From SHYR01 sp036013055 (GTDB lineage Bacteria > Chloroflexota > Dehalococcoidia > UBA2979): a stretch of 64,000 nucleotides of DNA. Below the pieces are notes generated by a model. It was given only the letters and a program-made list of their open reading frames with translations, did not search any database and had not been told where the DNA came from. Position 1 is the stretch's first letter. The number at the start of each line of letters is the position of its first letter. Made by a program: the position numbers and the translations under genes. Below are positions 25,632-33,898 of this stretch, piece by piece. The stretch spans positions 105,541 to 169,540 of the forward strand of contig DASCQM010000015.1 in the NCBI GenBank assembly GCA_036013055.1. Direction: 5' to 3'.

Positions 25632-26450
25632 GTGGCCTACAAGTACGCGATCTACGAGAAGCGCGACCGCATCGCGGTGATCACGCTCAACCGGCCGGAG
25701 GTGCTGAACGCGCTCCACCCTGCGGTCAGCGAGGAGCTCGCGGGCATCTGGGACGACTTTGCGGAAGATCCGAACCTCTGGGTCGCGATCCTCACCGGCA
25801 CGGGTCGGGGGTTCTCCGCCGGCAACGACCTGAAGGCGACCGCCGCGCGCGACCAGGGTGGTGGCGAGGGCACGACGGCGTCCGGCCGCTTCAACGGTGG
25901 CTTCGGTGGCATCACGGAGCGCTTCGATCTCTTCAAGCCGGTAATCGCGGCAGTCAATGGTTGGGCGATGGGCGGCGGCTTCGAGATGGTGCTCGCCTGT
26001 GACATCGCGATCGCCGCCGAGGAGGCCCGCTTCGGCCTGCCGGAGCCGCGCGTCGGCCTCGTCGCCACCGCCGGCGGCGTGCATCGGCTGCCGCGCCAGA
26101 TTCCGATGAAGCAGGCGATGGGGATGATGCTGACTGGCAAGTCCGTCGATGCGCAGGAGGCGTTTCGCATGGGCTTCGTCAACGAGGTCGTGCCCGGGGA
26201 CCAGCTAATGCCGACGGCGGAGCGCTGGGCGAACGAGATCCTCGAAGCCGCGCCGCTCTCCGTCCGCGGGTCGAAAGAGTCGGCGCTGACCGGGCTCGGC
26301 CTCGACCAGCGACTCGGCGACGTGATCCACGCGCCCTACGACAACGTGCGCGAGCACATGGCGTCCGGGGACCGCGCCGAGGGTCCAGCGGCGTTCGCGG
26401 AGAAGCGGACCCCGCAGTGGACCGCGAAGCCGCGAGAGCAGGCCGAGTAG
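25632..26450 (+). CDS. Enoyl-CoA hydratase/isomerase family protein
   Basis: This 272-residue crotonase-fold protein has TLNRPEVLNALHPAVSEEL, the first oxyanion-hole strand TGTGRGFSAGNDLKA, and AVNGWAMGGGFEMVLACDIAIAAEEARFGLPEPRVGL with the second oxyanion Gly. Glu of PEPRVGL is at the usual catalytic position, while the first catalytic Glu of true hydratases is less clear. It would act on an acyl-CoA in beta-oxidation or a related pathway. The GTG start has an upstream SD sequence. It converges with the next gene. Confidence 0.9.
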   Translation: MAYKYAIYEKRDRIAVITLNRPEVLNALHPAVSEELAGIWDDFAEDPNLWVAILTGTGRGFSAGNDLKATAARDQGGGEGTTASGRFNGGFGGITERFDLFKPVIAAVNGWAMGGGFEMVLACDIAIAAEEARFGLPEPRVGLVATAGGVHRLPRQIPMKQAMGMMLTGKSVDAQEAFRMGFVNEVVPGDQLMPTAERWANEILEAAPLSVRGSKESALTGLGLDQRLGDVIHAPYDNVREHMASGDRAEGPAAFAEKRTPQWTAKPREQAE

Positions 26451-26467
26451 GGCGATGGAGTTCGCTC

Positions 26468-27511
26468 CTACAGCTCGCTGAGGTCGACGGAGCGGCCTTC
26501 TGACCACGAGCGGTAGACCGCTTCCGTGAACTGCATGTAGGCCACACCGTCCTCGAAGTTCGTCAGCGTGACGGGCTTGCCGTCACGGATCGAGTCGACG
26601 AAGTCCTGCTCCACCTGCCAGCCGTGCGACGTGCCCTCGTCCGGCTCCAGCGGCTGCTGGTCCTCACCGTGCGTTGCGAACGTCATCGACTCGCCGGGGC
26701 GCCAGTGCAGCGTGGCTGCGGTGCCATAGAGCGAGATGCCGTTGCTTGCGGGGTCGCCGCCGGCGGTGACCGTGCTGTGGCGGTAGGTCGCGCGTGCGCC
26801 GTTCGCCATGCGCGCCATCACGCCGATGCTGTCCGGCACATCGATCGCCACGGCCTCGCCGCTCTCGGCGTCGATGCGGCTGCCGACGTAGGTCGCGGCG
26901 TCGGCGACGACGCGTTCGGTCGGGCCAGTCCAGCGGTGGATCACCTCGGCGATGATGCCCATCGTCATCGTGTTTGTGCCCGAGTAGTCGCGCCGGTCGC
27001 GCCAGTGCAGCGGGTTGTCGCCGAGCCCGGCGCCGTTGAGGAACGTCGCGTGGATCTCACGTAGCTCACCGAGCGCGCCCTCACGCACCAGTCGCTCGAT
27101 CGTCGCGTGGCTCTTGAAGTCGAACGGGCCCGGCACGATCTGCGCCACGAGGTCGGGGTGCGCCTGCGACGCCGCCAGCATCTCGCGCGCCTCGCTCGCG
27201 TCCATCGCCATGCGCGCCTCGCAGAGCACGTGTTTGCCGGCTTCCAGTGCGCGCACCGTGTACTCACGATGGCGGTACGGCCAGGTGCCGATCGAGATCG
27301 CGTCGATGCTCTTGTCGCTGAGCAGCGCATCGACGTCGGTCGTGACGCTCGCGATGCCGAATTCGTCGGCGACGGCCTGTCCGCTCTCCTCGGAGCGATT
27401 GCAGACCGCGACAACCTCCACGCCGTCGATCGCCTGAAGGCCGGGGATGTGGCGCAGTCGCTGATTCGCGCCGGCGCCGATCATGCCGACGCGGATGGGG
27501 TCGTTCGCCAT
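26468..27511 (-). CDS. Gfo/Idh/MocA family NAD(P)-dependent oxidoreductase
   Basis: The 347 residues have the N-terminal Rossmann start VGMIGAGANQRLRHIPG, followed by EVVAVCNRSEES (NAD ribose region) and SIGTWPYRHREYTVRALEAGKHVLCE, the family EKP-like motif region, here with CEAR instead of EKP. The C-terminal alpha/beta domain follows. It lies 9 nt downstream of the ThDP enzyme gene and is probably co-transcribed with it, which hints at a carbohydrate-acid catabolic pair. The substrate is unknown. Confidence 0.88.
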   Translation of the reverse strand: MANDPIRVGMIGAGANQRLRHIPGLQAIDGVEVVAVCNRSEESGQAVADEFGIASVTTDVDALLSDKSIDAISIGTWPYRHREYTVRALEAGKHVLCEARMAMDASEAREMLAASQAHPDLVAQIVPGPFDFKSHATIERLVREGALGELREIHATFLNGAGLGDNPLHWRDRRDYSGTNTMTMGIIAEVIHRWTGPTERVVADAATYVGSRIDAESGEAVAIDVPDSIGVMARMANGARATYRHSTVTAGGDPASNGISLYGTAATLHWRPGESMTFATHGEDQQPLEPDEGTSHGWQVEQDFVDSIRDGKPVTLTNFEDGVAYMQFTEAVYRSWSEGRSVDLSEL

Positions 27512-27520
27512 GGTGCTCTC

Positions 27521-29173
27521 CTAGAGATTCAGATTCGGGCGCGGTGCAAGCTGTTGCATCGGGAACACTGCAGGCAGATCGCGTGCGGCGGGCATCGGCA
27601 CCTCGATCAGATGCGGCGCGTTGCTGTCGAACGCCCCGCGCAGCGCTCCTCGCAACTCGTCGGGCGTTGTCGCTCGCGTCGCCGCGACGCCGAACGAGTC
27701 GGCCATCTTCAGCCAGTCGGGGTTGTGCAATTCGGTGCCGATTGTGTGCTCATCCATGCGGACCTGCTGCATGCGACGGACATTACCGAAGGCACCGTCA
27801 TCGAAGACGATGGCGACCAGCGGGATGTTGAACTTCGCCATCGTCGACAGTTCCTGCACGTTGTACATGAAGCCGCCGTCGCCGTTGATCGAGACGACCT
27901 TGCGGTCGGGGTTGCCGACCTGCGCGCCGAGCGCCGTAGCGAATCCGTAGCCGAGCGTGCCCTGGTAGCCGGAGTTGAGGTACGACCGCGGCTCGTAGAT
28001 CGGGAAGCCGTTGCGCGACCAGTAGCCGACCTGCGTGCTCTCGTTGACGAAGATGCCATCGTCCGGCAGTTCGTCGCGGATCGCGCCCGCGAACCCGGCC
28101 TGCACGTCCATCGCCAGGTAGCGATCGACGAACTGCTGCTTCGCAGCGGCAAGCTCTGCCTCCCGTGAGTCGTGCGAGCGATTGTGGCGCGGCACGCGCT
28201 GCACCAGCTCGCCGAGCGCGTGCTTCGCATCGCCGACGATGCCGATGTCGGGCGTCCGGTTACGGCCCAGCTCTTCCTCGTCGATGTCGATCTGCACGAA
28301 GCTCTGCTCGGCGGGGATTTCGATGCCGGCGTTCTGCGGGCCGAGCAGGAAGCGCGTGCCGACCGCCAGCACGGCGTCCGCCTCTGGCATCAGCTCGCGC
28401 GCCTGCAGTAGTCGCTGCGCGCGGTAATCGCGGTCGGAGATCGCGCCGCGCCCGTTGTCCGTCATGATCACCGGCGCTTCGAGCATCGAAGCGAGTTCGC
28501 GCAGTTCGTCCCACGCGCCCGACGACAGCACGCCGCCGCCGGAGACGATCAGCGGCCGCTCGGCCTTGCCGAGGACCTCGGCGACCCGCTCAAGCTCGTC
28601 CGTGTCGCCCTGGTCGCGCGAGAAGGCCTCCGGCTCGAGCAGCGTGACGTCGGCGACGCGTTCGAGGATGTCCGGCGGCACCTCGATCTCAACGGGCCGT
28701 GGGCGGCCGGTCTGCAGCTCGCGCGCGGCACGATGCACCATCGCCGGGATCTCTTCCGGCGTCATCGCCCGTTCGACGTGCTTGCAGACGGAGGCGATCG
28801 TCTCGAGCTGGTCGTTGATCTCGTGTAGCACGCCGCGCCCGGCGCCGATCGCGTCTGACTGGATCGAGCCTGAGACGCAGAGCACCGGCGAGGAGCAGGC
28901 ATAGGCCGTCGAGAGCCCCGCTGCCGCGTTCAGCAACCCCGGGCCGGGGACGACGAGGCAGGTGCCAATCTCGCCGGTCGTGCGGGCGAATCCATCCGCC
29001 ATGTATGCCGTCGCCTGCTCGTGCCGCGTGTGGACGACGTCGATCGACTCGCGCTCCTCCCAGAGCGCGTCGACGGCGAAGTCGAGCTGGATGCCGGGCA
29101 GCCCGAAGATCGTGCTGATGCCCTCGATCTTGAGCGACTGCACGAGTGCCTGGCCGCCGGTCATTTCCGTCAT
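27521..29173 (-). CDS. Thiamine-diphosphate-dependent enzyme, acetolactate synthase/benzoylformate decarboxylase-like
   Basis: The product has 550 residues in three ThDP-enzyme domains. IFGLPGIQLD and VHTRHEQATAYMADGFART (catalytic Glu) are in the Pyr domain. The central domain contains PLIVSGGGVLSSGA. NGDGGFMYNVQELSTMAKFNIPLVAIVFDD is the GDG...N ThDP/Mg motif near residue 430. The frame extends 61 codons further up but overlaps the divergent recF. The ATG at 29173 is preferred for its SD sequence (GAGGGGATCTCG) and homology start. It forms an operon with the Gfo/Idh gene, and the exact substrate is not predictable. Confidence 0.9.
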   Translation of the reverse strand: MTEMTGGQALVQSLKIEGISTIFGLPGIQLDFAVDALWEERESIDVVHTRHEQATAYMADGFARTTGEIGTCLVVPGPGLLNAAAGLSTAYACSSPVLCVSGSIQSDAIGAGRGVLHEINDQLETIASVCKHVERAMTPEEIPAMVHRAARELQTGRPRPVEIEVPPDILERVADVTLLEPEAFSRDQGDTDELERVAEVLGKAERPLIVSGGGVLSSGAWDELRELASMLEAPVIMTDNGRGAISDRDYRAQRLLQARELMPEADAVLAVGTRFLLGPQNAGIEIPAEQSFVQIDIDEEELGRNRTPDIGIVGDAKHALGELVQRVPRHNRSHDSREAELAAAKQQFVDRYLAMDVQAGFAGAIRDELPDDGIFVNESTQVGYWSRNGFPIYEPRSYLNSGYQGTLGYGFATALGAQVGNPDRKVVSINGDGGFMYNVQELSTMAKFNIPLVAIVFDDGAFGNVRRMQQVRMDEHTIGTELHNPDWLKMADSFGVAATRATTPDELRGALRGAFDSNAPHLIEVPMPAARDLPAVFPMQQLAPRPNLNL

Positions 29174-29320
29174 CGAGATCCCCTCGCAGTGCGGGTCGCC
29201 GCTCGCGACCGCGAGCGCGAGTGTAGCGGCTGACCGGCCCACGCGTGTACCGGCGGGCGCCGACGTCGCGATCGCGGCGCCACAGCGAGGGCAGGGCGGC
29301 GGCAGCGGGTGGAGAGATGC

Positions 29321-29326
29321 GATAAT
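29321..29326 (+). promoter_or_regulatory. Putative -10 box (GATAAT), leaderless recF start
   Basis: GATAAT ends 8 nt before the recF ATG at 29335 with no SD sequence between, which fits leaderless transcription. Confidence 0.45.
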
Positions 29327-29334
29327 CCCGCGCG

Positions 29335-30510
29335 ATGCATCTCGCGCACCTGACACTGACGAATTTCCGCACGTTCCGCTCGCTGGACATGGACTTCCAG
29401 CCCGGACTGCATCTCGTCACGGCTACGAACGCCAGCGGCAAGACGAACCTGCTGGAGGCGATCGCGATGATCGCGACCACGAAGTCGCCGCGCAGCGCCG
29501 CTGATGTCGACCTCGTCTCATGGGCCGCCGTCGAGGACGATCCGCTGCCCGTCGCACGGCTCGCAGCGCATGTCGAGACGTCGGGTGAGGCCGCCGGAGA
29601 CGCGACCGATCTCGCTGTCGCGGTGGTGACCCGGCCAGCCAAGGGCGGGGAGGGGATGGCCGCCTCTCGTCGCTTCCAGGTCAACGGCGTCGCACGGCGA
29701 GCCTCCGACCTGATCGGGCGGCTGCGCGTGGTGATGTTCTCCGCGTCGGACCTCGCGATCATCAGCGGCGCGCCGACAATACGACGGCGCTTCATGGATC
29801 TCACGATCTCGCAGTTCGAGCCGGCGTACGTGCGGGCAAGCCAGCGCTACGCCCGCGTGCTGCAACAGCGGAACTCGCTGCTGCGACGGCTCCAGGAGCG
29901 CCGAGGCGATGCAGCCGAGCTCGACTTCTGGGACGACGAAGCGGCGACGGCGGGCGCGGTGATCATCTCCTCGCGCGCCCAGGCGCTCGCGTCGCTCGGA
30001 CGCGATGCCGCGGAACGCTACGCCGAACTCTCACCCGGCGGCGATGAGTTGGAGGTGCGCTACCGTCCGGAGCTGCCCCCCGACCTCGCTGAATCGCCGT
30101 CCGCGCCCGGCATCGAGGGTCGCTTCCGCGACGCATTGCGCGAGGCTCGCACGATCGACATCCGCGCGGGCGTCACGCGCATCGGGCCGCACCGCGATGA
30201 CGTCGGCTTCCTGCTCGGCGGGCACGATGCAGGGGCCTTCGCCTCGCGCGGGGAGCAACGCAGCCTCGCGCTCGCGCTGCGCCTTGGTGAGGTGGCGCTC
30301 TCGACCGGCCAGACGGGCGACCCGCCTCTACTACTGCTGGACGACATCCTCTCGGAGCTGGACGCGGAACGGCGTGAGCGCGTGCTGGCGGTCGCTTACG
30401 GCGTCGATCAGGTCTTCGTCACGTCGCCGGATGCCGACCGTCCGAGTGAGGACGAACTGCCGAACGCGCGGCGCTACGGCATCGCGGACGGGGAACTGGT
30501 GCCGCGCTAG
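29335..30510 (+). CDS. recF: DNA replication and repair protein RecF
   Basis: The 391 residues start LAHLTLTNFRTFRSLDMDF (the RecF/RecN-type start). They carry Walker A NASGKTNLLEAIAM, SASDLAIISGAPTIRRRFMDLTISQFEP (family-specific segment), ASRGEQRSLALALRLGE (signature) and LLLLDDILSELDAERRERVL (Walker B). RecF loads RecA with RecOR at gaps. It lies here away from dnaA/dnaN/gyrB, its usual neighbours. The Thr in place of the first G of the P-loop (TATNASGKT) is within family variation. Confidence 0.93.
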   Translation: MHLAHLTLTNFRTFRSLDMDFQPGLHLVTATNASGKTNLLEAIAMIATTKSPRSAADVDLVSWAAVEDDPLPVARLAAHVETSGEAAGDATDLAVAVVTRPAKGGEGMAASRRFQVNGVARRASDLIGRLRVVMFSASDLAIISGAPTIRRRFMDLTISQFEPAYVRASQRYARVLQQRNSLLRRLQERRGDAAELDFWDDEAATAGAVIISSRAQALASLGRDAAERYAELSPGGDELEVRYRPELPPDLAESPSAPGIEGRFRDALREARTIDIRAGVTRIGPHRDDVGFLLGGHDAGAFASRGEQRSLALALRLGEVALSTGQTGDPPLLLLDDILSELDAERRERVLAVAYGVDQVFVTSPDADRPSEDELPNARRYGIADGELVPR

Positions 30511-30536
30511 TAGGTGGACGTCAGCGGGTCCTCCGC

Positions 30537-30542
30537 TACCAT
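30537..30542 (+). promoter_or_regulatory. Putative -10 box (TACCAT) for the double-VOC gene
   Basis: TACCAT lies about 40 bp upstream of the GTG at 30583, between the recF stop and that start; a GGGGGACC SD-like stretch follows it. Confidence 0.35.
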
Positions 30543-30582
30543 CGTGCGACGGACTCCGCGGTGGAGCCGTCGGGGGACCTCC

Positions 30583-31494
30583 GTGCTCGATATCGCTCGC
30601 ATTGACCACATCAGCATCGCCGTGCCCGAGCTCGAGCCGCAGCTTGAGATCCTCGAAGCGCTCTTCGGCTTCAGGCGCGGCAGTCGCTGGGACACCGACT
30701 CCGGGAACACCCATCAGGGCGTGACCCTCGATGTGCCCGGCACGTCCGACATCGGCTGGGAAGTGCTCGCGCCGTTCGGCGAGGACTCCTACATCCAGCG
30801 CTTCCTCGACGGTCCGAACGGACCCGGCTTTCACCATGTCGCGATGGAGGTGACGAGCGTTGCCGACGCGATCACCGAGCTCGGTGCGCTGGGCATCGAG
30901 CTCTGGCCGCCGCGGTCAGCCGACGACGGCCCGCCAGGCGAGACCTACATCCACCCCCGCATGGGCGGGCACGGGTTCCTTTTCCAGTTCTTCTCGCGCG
31001 AGGAAGACTCGTGGGGCCGGCCCGGCTCTACGGAGCCCGTCCCGGACGTCGAGCATTCACTCGGTATCACCGCGATCAACCATCTCTCGCACGCACACCC
31101 GGCAGCCGACGACCTCGTCGAGTGGTACGAGGGCGTGCTCGGCTGGGATGCGTTCTACCGCTCGCCCGGCGGCGAGCGAAGCGACTTCAGTACGCGCGTG
31201 CTCGAGACGGCGACGCGGCAGATGCGCTGGGAGATCCTGGAGCCGCTCGGCGATGATTCATTCGTGCAGCGGTTCATCGAGGCTCGTGGGCCCGCCATCC
31301 ATCACGTCGCCTTCGAAGTCGGCGACTGGGATCGCGCGGTCGCCGCGTGCGAGCATCACGGCGTTCCCACGTTCGGTGAGCGCGAGGGCGTGACCGATGG
31401 CGCGACGTGGCGCGAGGCGTTCATTCATCCGCGTCACACCGGCGGCTTCCTCGCCCAGTTCTTCTGGCAGGAGCGCTCCGGCGTCTGGATCTAG
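30583..31494 (+). CDS. Tandem VOC (glyoxalase/methylmalonyl-CoA epimerase-like) protein
   Basis: The 303 residues hold two vicinal-oxygen-chelate domains in tandem. The first is IARIDHISIAVPELEPQ...GPGFHHVAMEV...YIHPRMGGHGFLFQFF, the second ITAINHLSHAHPAADD...GPAIHHVAFEV...FIHPRHTGGFLAQFF. Each has His and Glu at metal-ligand positions, much like methylmalonyl-CoA epimerase halves. The protein could be an epimerase or a dioxygenase-like enzyme. The GTG at 30583 is chosen for its SD sequence and because the first domain starts there. Its stop overlaps the end of a degraded gene on the other strand. Confidence 0.85.
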   Translation: MLDIARIDHISIAVPELEPQLEILEALFGFRRGSRWDTDSGNTHQGVTLDVPGTSDIGWEVLAPFGEDSYIQRFLDGPNGPGFHHVAMEVTSVADAITELGALGIELWPPRSADDGPPGETYIHPRMGGHGFLFQFFSREEDSWGRPGSTEPVPDVEHSLGITAINHLSHAHPAADDLVEWYEGVLGWDAFYRSPGGERSDFSTRVLETATRQMRWEILEPLGDDSFVQRFIEARGPAIHHVAFEVGDWDRAVAACEHHGVPTFGEREGVTDGATWREAFIHPRHTGGFLAQFFWQERSGVWI

Positions 31495-31655
31495 CCGGCG
31501 CCGCCTGCCGATTCTGCGTGCGCGTTCTGGGCCGCGTGTAGCCCCTCCACCTCATCCTGTGGTCCGTGGATGATCAGCCGATCGCCGGCACGCAGCACCG
31601 TGTCTATCGCCGGCCCGACCGCCAACTCCGTGACTGGCCGCCCTAGGTTGAACCT
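31491..31655 (-). pseudogene. TrkA_C (RCK C-terminal) domain remnant
   Basis: Read on the minus strand, the last 49 codons before a TAG give RFNLGRPVTELAVGPAID, TVLRAGDRLIIHGPQDEVEGL and an Ala-rich end. This matches the last two strands of TrkA_C domains (typically DTVLxaGDrLlllGpxexv) found in K+ channels and ion transporters. There is no start or upstream domain, because the VWA gene stop lies immediately before it. It looks like the 3' end of a gene deleted up to 31660. Confidence 0.6.
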
Positions 31656-31660
31656 CGTGC

Positions 31661-33889
31661 TTAGCGGCCGCTCGTGAGGCGCTTTCGCTTGTTCTGCACG
31701 TAGTCGACGAGGATGTACTCGCCCAGCTTGTCCGGCGTGGTGTAGAAGACGCGCCCGCCGTTGATCTTCGCGAGCTGGTTCACGAACTCCTTCAGGTAGT
31801 AGTTCCTGTCCAGCATGAACGTGTTGATCGTGATGTTCTTCTGCGTCACTCGCTTCACGGCCTTCAGCGTTTCACGGATCGTGATCGGGCTTGGCGGATA
31901 CGCGAACTGTGAGCGCCCGCGCTCCAGGTGAGCGGTGGGCTCGCCGTCGGAGATCATGATGATCTGCTTCGTGCCACCCGGGTGCTTCGCCAGCATCTGC
32001 TCGGCGAGCATCAGCGCGTGGTGCATGTTGGTGCCGAGCACCGACTCGTCCCAGCGCACGTATGGCAGTTCGTGCGGCTTCAGTTCCCGCGCCAGCGCGG
32101 AGAATCCGACGATGTACAGGTTGTCGCGCGGGTACTGACGTGTGATCAGGTTCTGCAGCGCGAGCGCGACCTTCTTCGCCGCCTGGAACGACCCTCGCAG
32201 CGCCATCGACCACGAGAGGTCGACCATCAGCACCGTCGTCGTCTGGGTGATCAACTCGCTGCGGTAGACCTCGAAGTCGCTCGGCTCAAGGTTGACCGGC
32301 GTCTGCGGACCCTCGCGCTCCAGCGCGTTGCGGATCGTGCGCTCCATGTGCAGATGGAAGGGGTCGCCGAACTCGTACGGCTTGGTCTCGTCGATGCGCT
32401 CGCCGAGGCGGCCGATCTCCGGCAACTGGTGGTTGCCGAGGTTCTGCTTCTTCAACTGCGCGAAGATCTCGCCGAGCGCCTTGTCGCCGATCATGCGGGT
32501 CCCGCGCGGGGTCAGCTCGTAGGCGTCGTCTTCCTTGCGGATGTAGCCGGCCTCTTCGAGCGTGTCGAGCAGCTTCTGCAGCTCGTCGACGGTGTCGACG
32601 GCGTCGTCGCCGAGCAGCTCACGGAGTTGATCGGTGTCGACCGCGTCGAGGTCGCCGTCGTACTGGGCGCGCTCGAGCTGGCGCTCCAACCCGTCGATGT
32701 CCTGCATCTCGCCCATCAGCTCCATCGCGGCCTGCAGGTCGAGCTCCTCGTCGCCGCGGAAGGGGTAGGCGTTGCCTCGTTCGCCGTTTTGGGGGTTGAG
32801 GAATTCGAGGTTCTGGAGCAGCTGCTCCATCTCTCCCTGTAGCTCGGGGTCACCTAGCTTGTCGGACAGCAATGACTGCAACTGCGCGGCCTGCCCAGCG
32901 GGCAACGACTCCATCAGCGACTGCATCGCTGACATCTGCGCCTGCATCATCGCGATCAGCTCGTCGAGCGACTGCGGGGGGTTCTCGCCGAACATGTCGC
33001 CGTACTGCTCCATGAAGGAGTCGAAGTCGGGCTCCTCGCCGCGCATCTTCTCGACCATCATGTCGTTGAGCGCCTGCATCATCTCCTTCATGCGCTCGAG
33101 GTCGCCCTCCGACATCTCTTCGACCATCTTCTCGACGTCGTTGAAGAAGGACTTCGTCATCGACTCCCGAAGCTGCTCAACGAGCTCCTGGAACTTGTGC
33201 TGCGCTTCCGGGTTGAGGAATTCGTAGTCCTGCAGCGACTTCACCTGCCCGGCGGTGTCCTCAGGCAGCTCTTCGAGGAAGTCCTGCTTACGCTCGGCGA
33301 TGCGACGCAGCATCTCGGCGAACTGCTCCTCCTCGGACATCTCAGATTGCTGACCGCCGGCCTGCTGTCCGCCGGATTGCTGTCCGCCGGCTTGAGGCAT
33401 GCCTGCCGGCGCGCCGCTCTGCTGCTGTCCGTCGGACTGGCTCTCGCCCTCACCGTCGGCGTTGCCTTGCTGGTCGCCGCCCGCTTCGCCCTGCTCGTCG
33501 CTGGGCTGTTCGCCACCGTCCTCGCCCGCCTCCGGCCGTCCGGCCTCGTCGAGGCGCTCATCGATGGTGCCGCGTTCCATCTCCAGCACTTCAGCGAGCT
33601 GGCGCTTGAGGTCTTCCATCACGCCGCTGAGGTCGAACTGGTCGAGACGTTCGCGCCGCTGCTGTCGCAGCTGCTGCAGCAGGTCGCGCAGCCCCTGCAT
33701 GTTGTCGCCGCCCTGAGGCGTCTGCATGCCGCGCTGCATCAGGTTGCGCAGCGCGTGCTGCAGGTCGCCGAAGTTCATCAGGTCGTCGGTCAGCGCCGAG
33801 AGCACGTCGCCGGCGTCGAGCCCGGCGATGTCCTGGGTGCCGTCCCACTCGGTATAGCGGGAGTACGAACCGAACGACGGCGACGTCAT
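31661..33889 (-). CDS. VWA-domain protein, MoxR/chelatase partner with long Gln/Gly-rich acidic linker
   Basis: The product has 742 residues. Residues 1-120 are helical. Residues 120-180 are a Gly/Gln/Asp linker with GGQQSGGQQAGGQQ repeats. A Met/Glu-rich helical region (180-440) is followed by a C-terminal von Willebrand A domain with MIDAS VLMVDLSWSM (D-x-S-x-S) and MISDGEPTAHL. Such proteins work with AAA+ MoxR/ChlI-type ATPases to remodel or activate metalloenzymes. The ATPase gene lies 9 nt upstream in the same operon. Related proteins are annotated as Mg-chelatase-like, but no chlorophyll genes are present, so that name would mislead. Confidence 0.85.
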   Translation of the reverse strand: MTSPSFGSYSRYTEWDGTQDIAGLDAGDVLSALTDDLMNFGDLQHALRNLMQRGMQTPQGGDNMQGLRDLLQQLRQQRRERLDQFDLSGVMEDLKRQLAEVLEMERGTIDERLDEAGRPEAGEDGGEQPSDEQGEAGGDQQGNADGEGESQSDGQQQSGAPAGMPQAGGQQSGGQQAGGQQSEMSEEEQFAEMLRRIAERKQDFLEELPEDTAGQVKSLQDYEFLNPEAQHKFQELVEQLRESMTKSFFNDVEKMVEEMSEGDLERMKEMMQALNDMMVEKMRGEEPDFDSFMEQYGDMFGENPPQSLDELIAMMQAQMSAMQSLMESLPAGQAAQLQSLLSDKLGDPELQGEMEQLLQNLEFLNPQNGERGNAYPFRGDEELDLQAAMELMGEMQDIDGLERQLERAQYDGDLDAVDTDQLRELLGDDAVDTVDELQKLLDTLEEAGYIRKEDDAYELTPRGTRMIGDKALGEIFAQLKKQNLGNHQLPEIGRLGERIDETKPYEFGDPFHLHMERTIRNALEREGPQTPVNLEPSDFEVYRSELITQTTTVLMVDLSWSMALRGSFQAAKKVALALQNLITRQYPRDNLYIVGFSALARELKPHELPYVRWDESVLGTNMHHALMLAEQMLAKHPGGTKQIIMISDGEPTAHLERGRSQFAYPPSPITIRETLKAVKRVTQKNITINTFMLDRNYYLKEFVNQLAKINGGRVFYTTPDKLGEYILVDYVQNKRKRLTSGR

Positions 33890-33898
33890 CGCTGCCTG

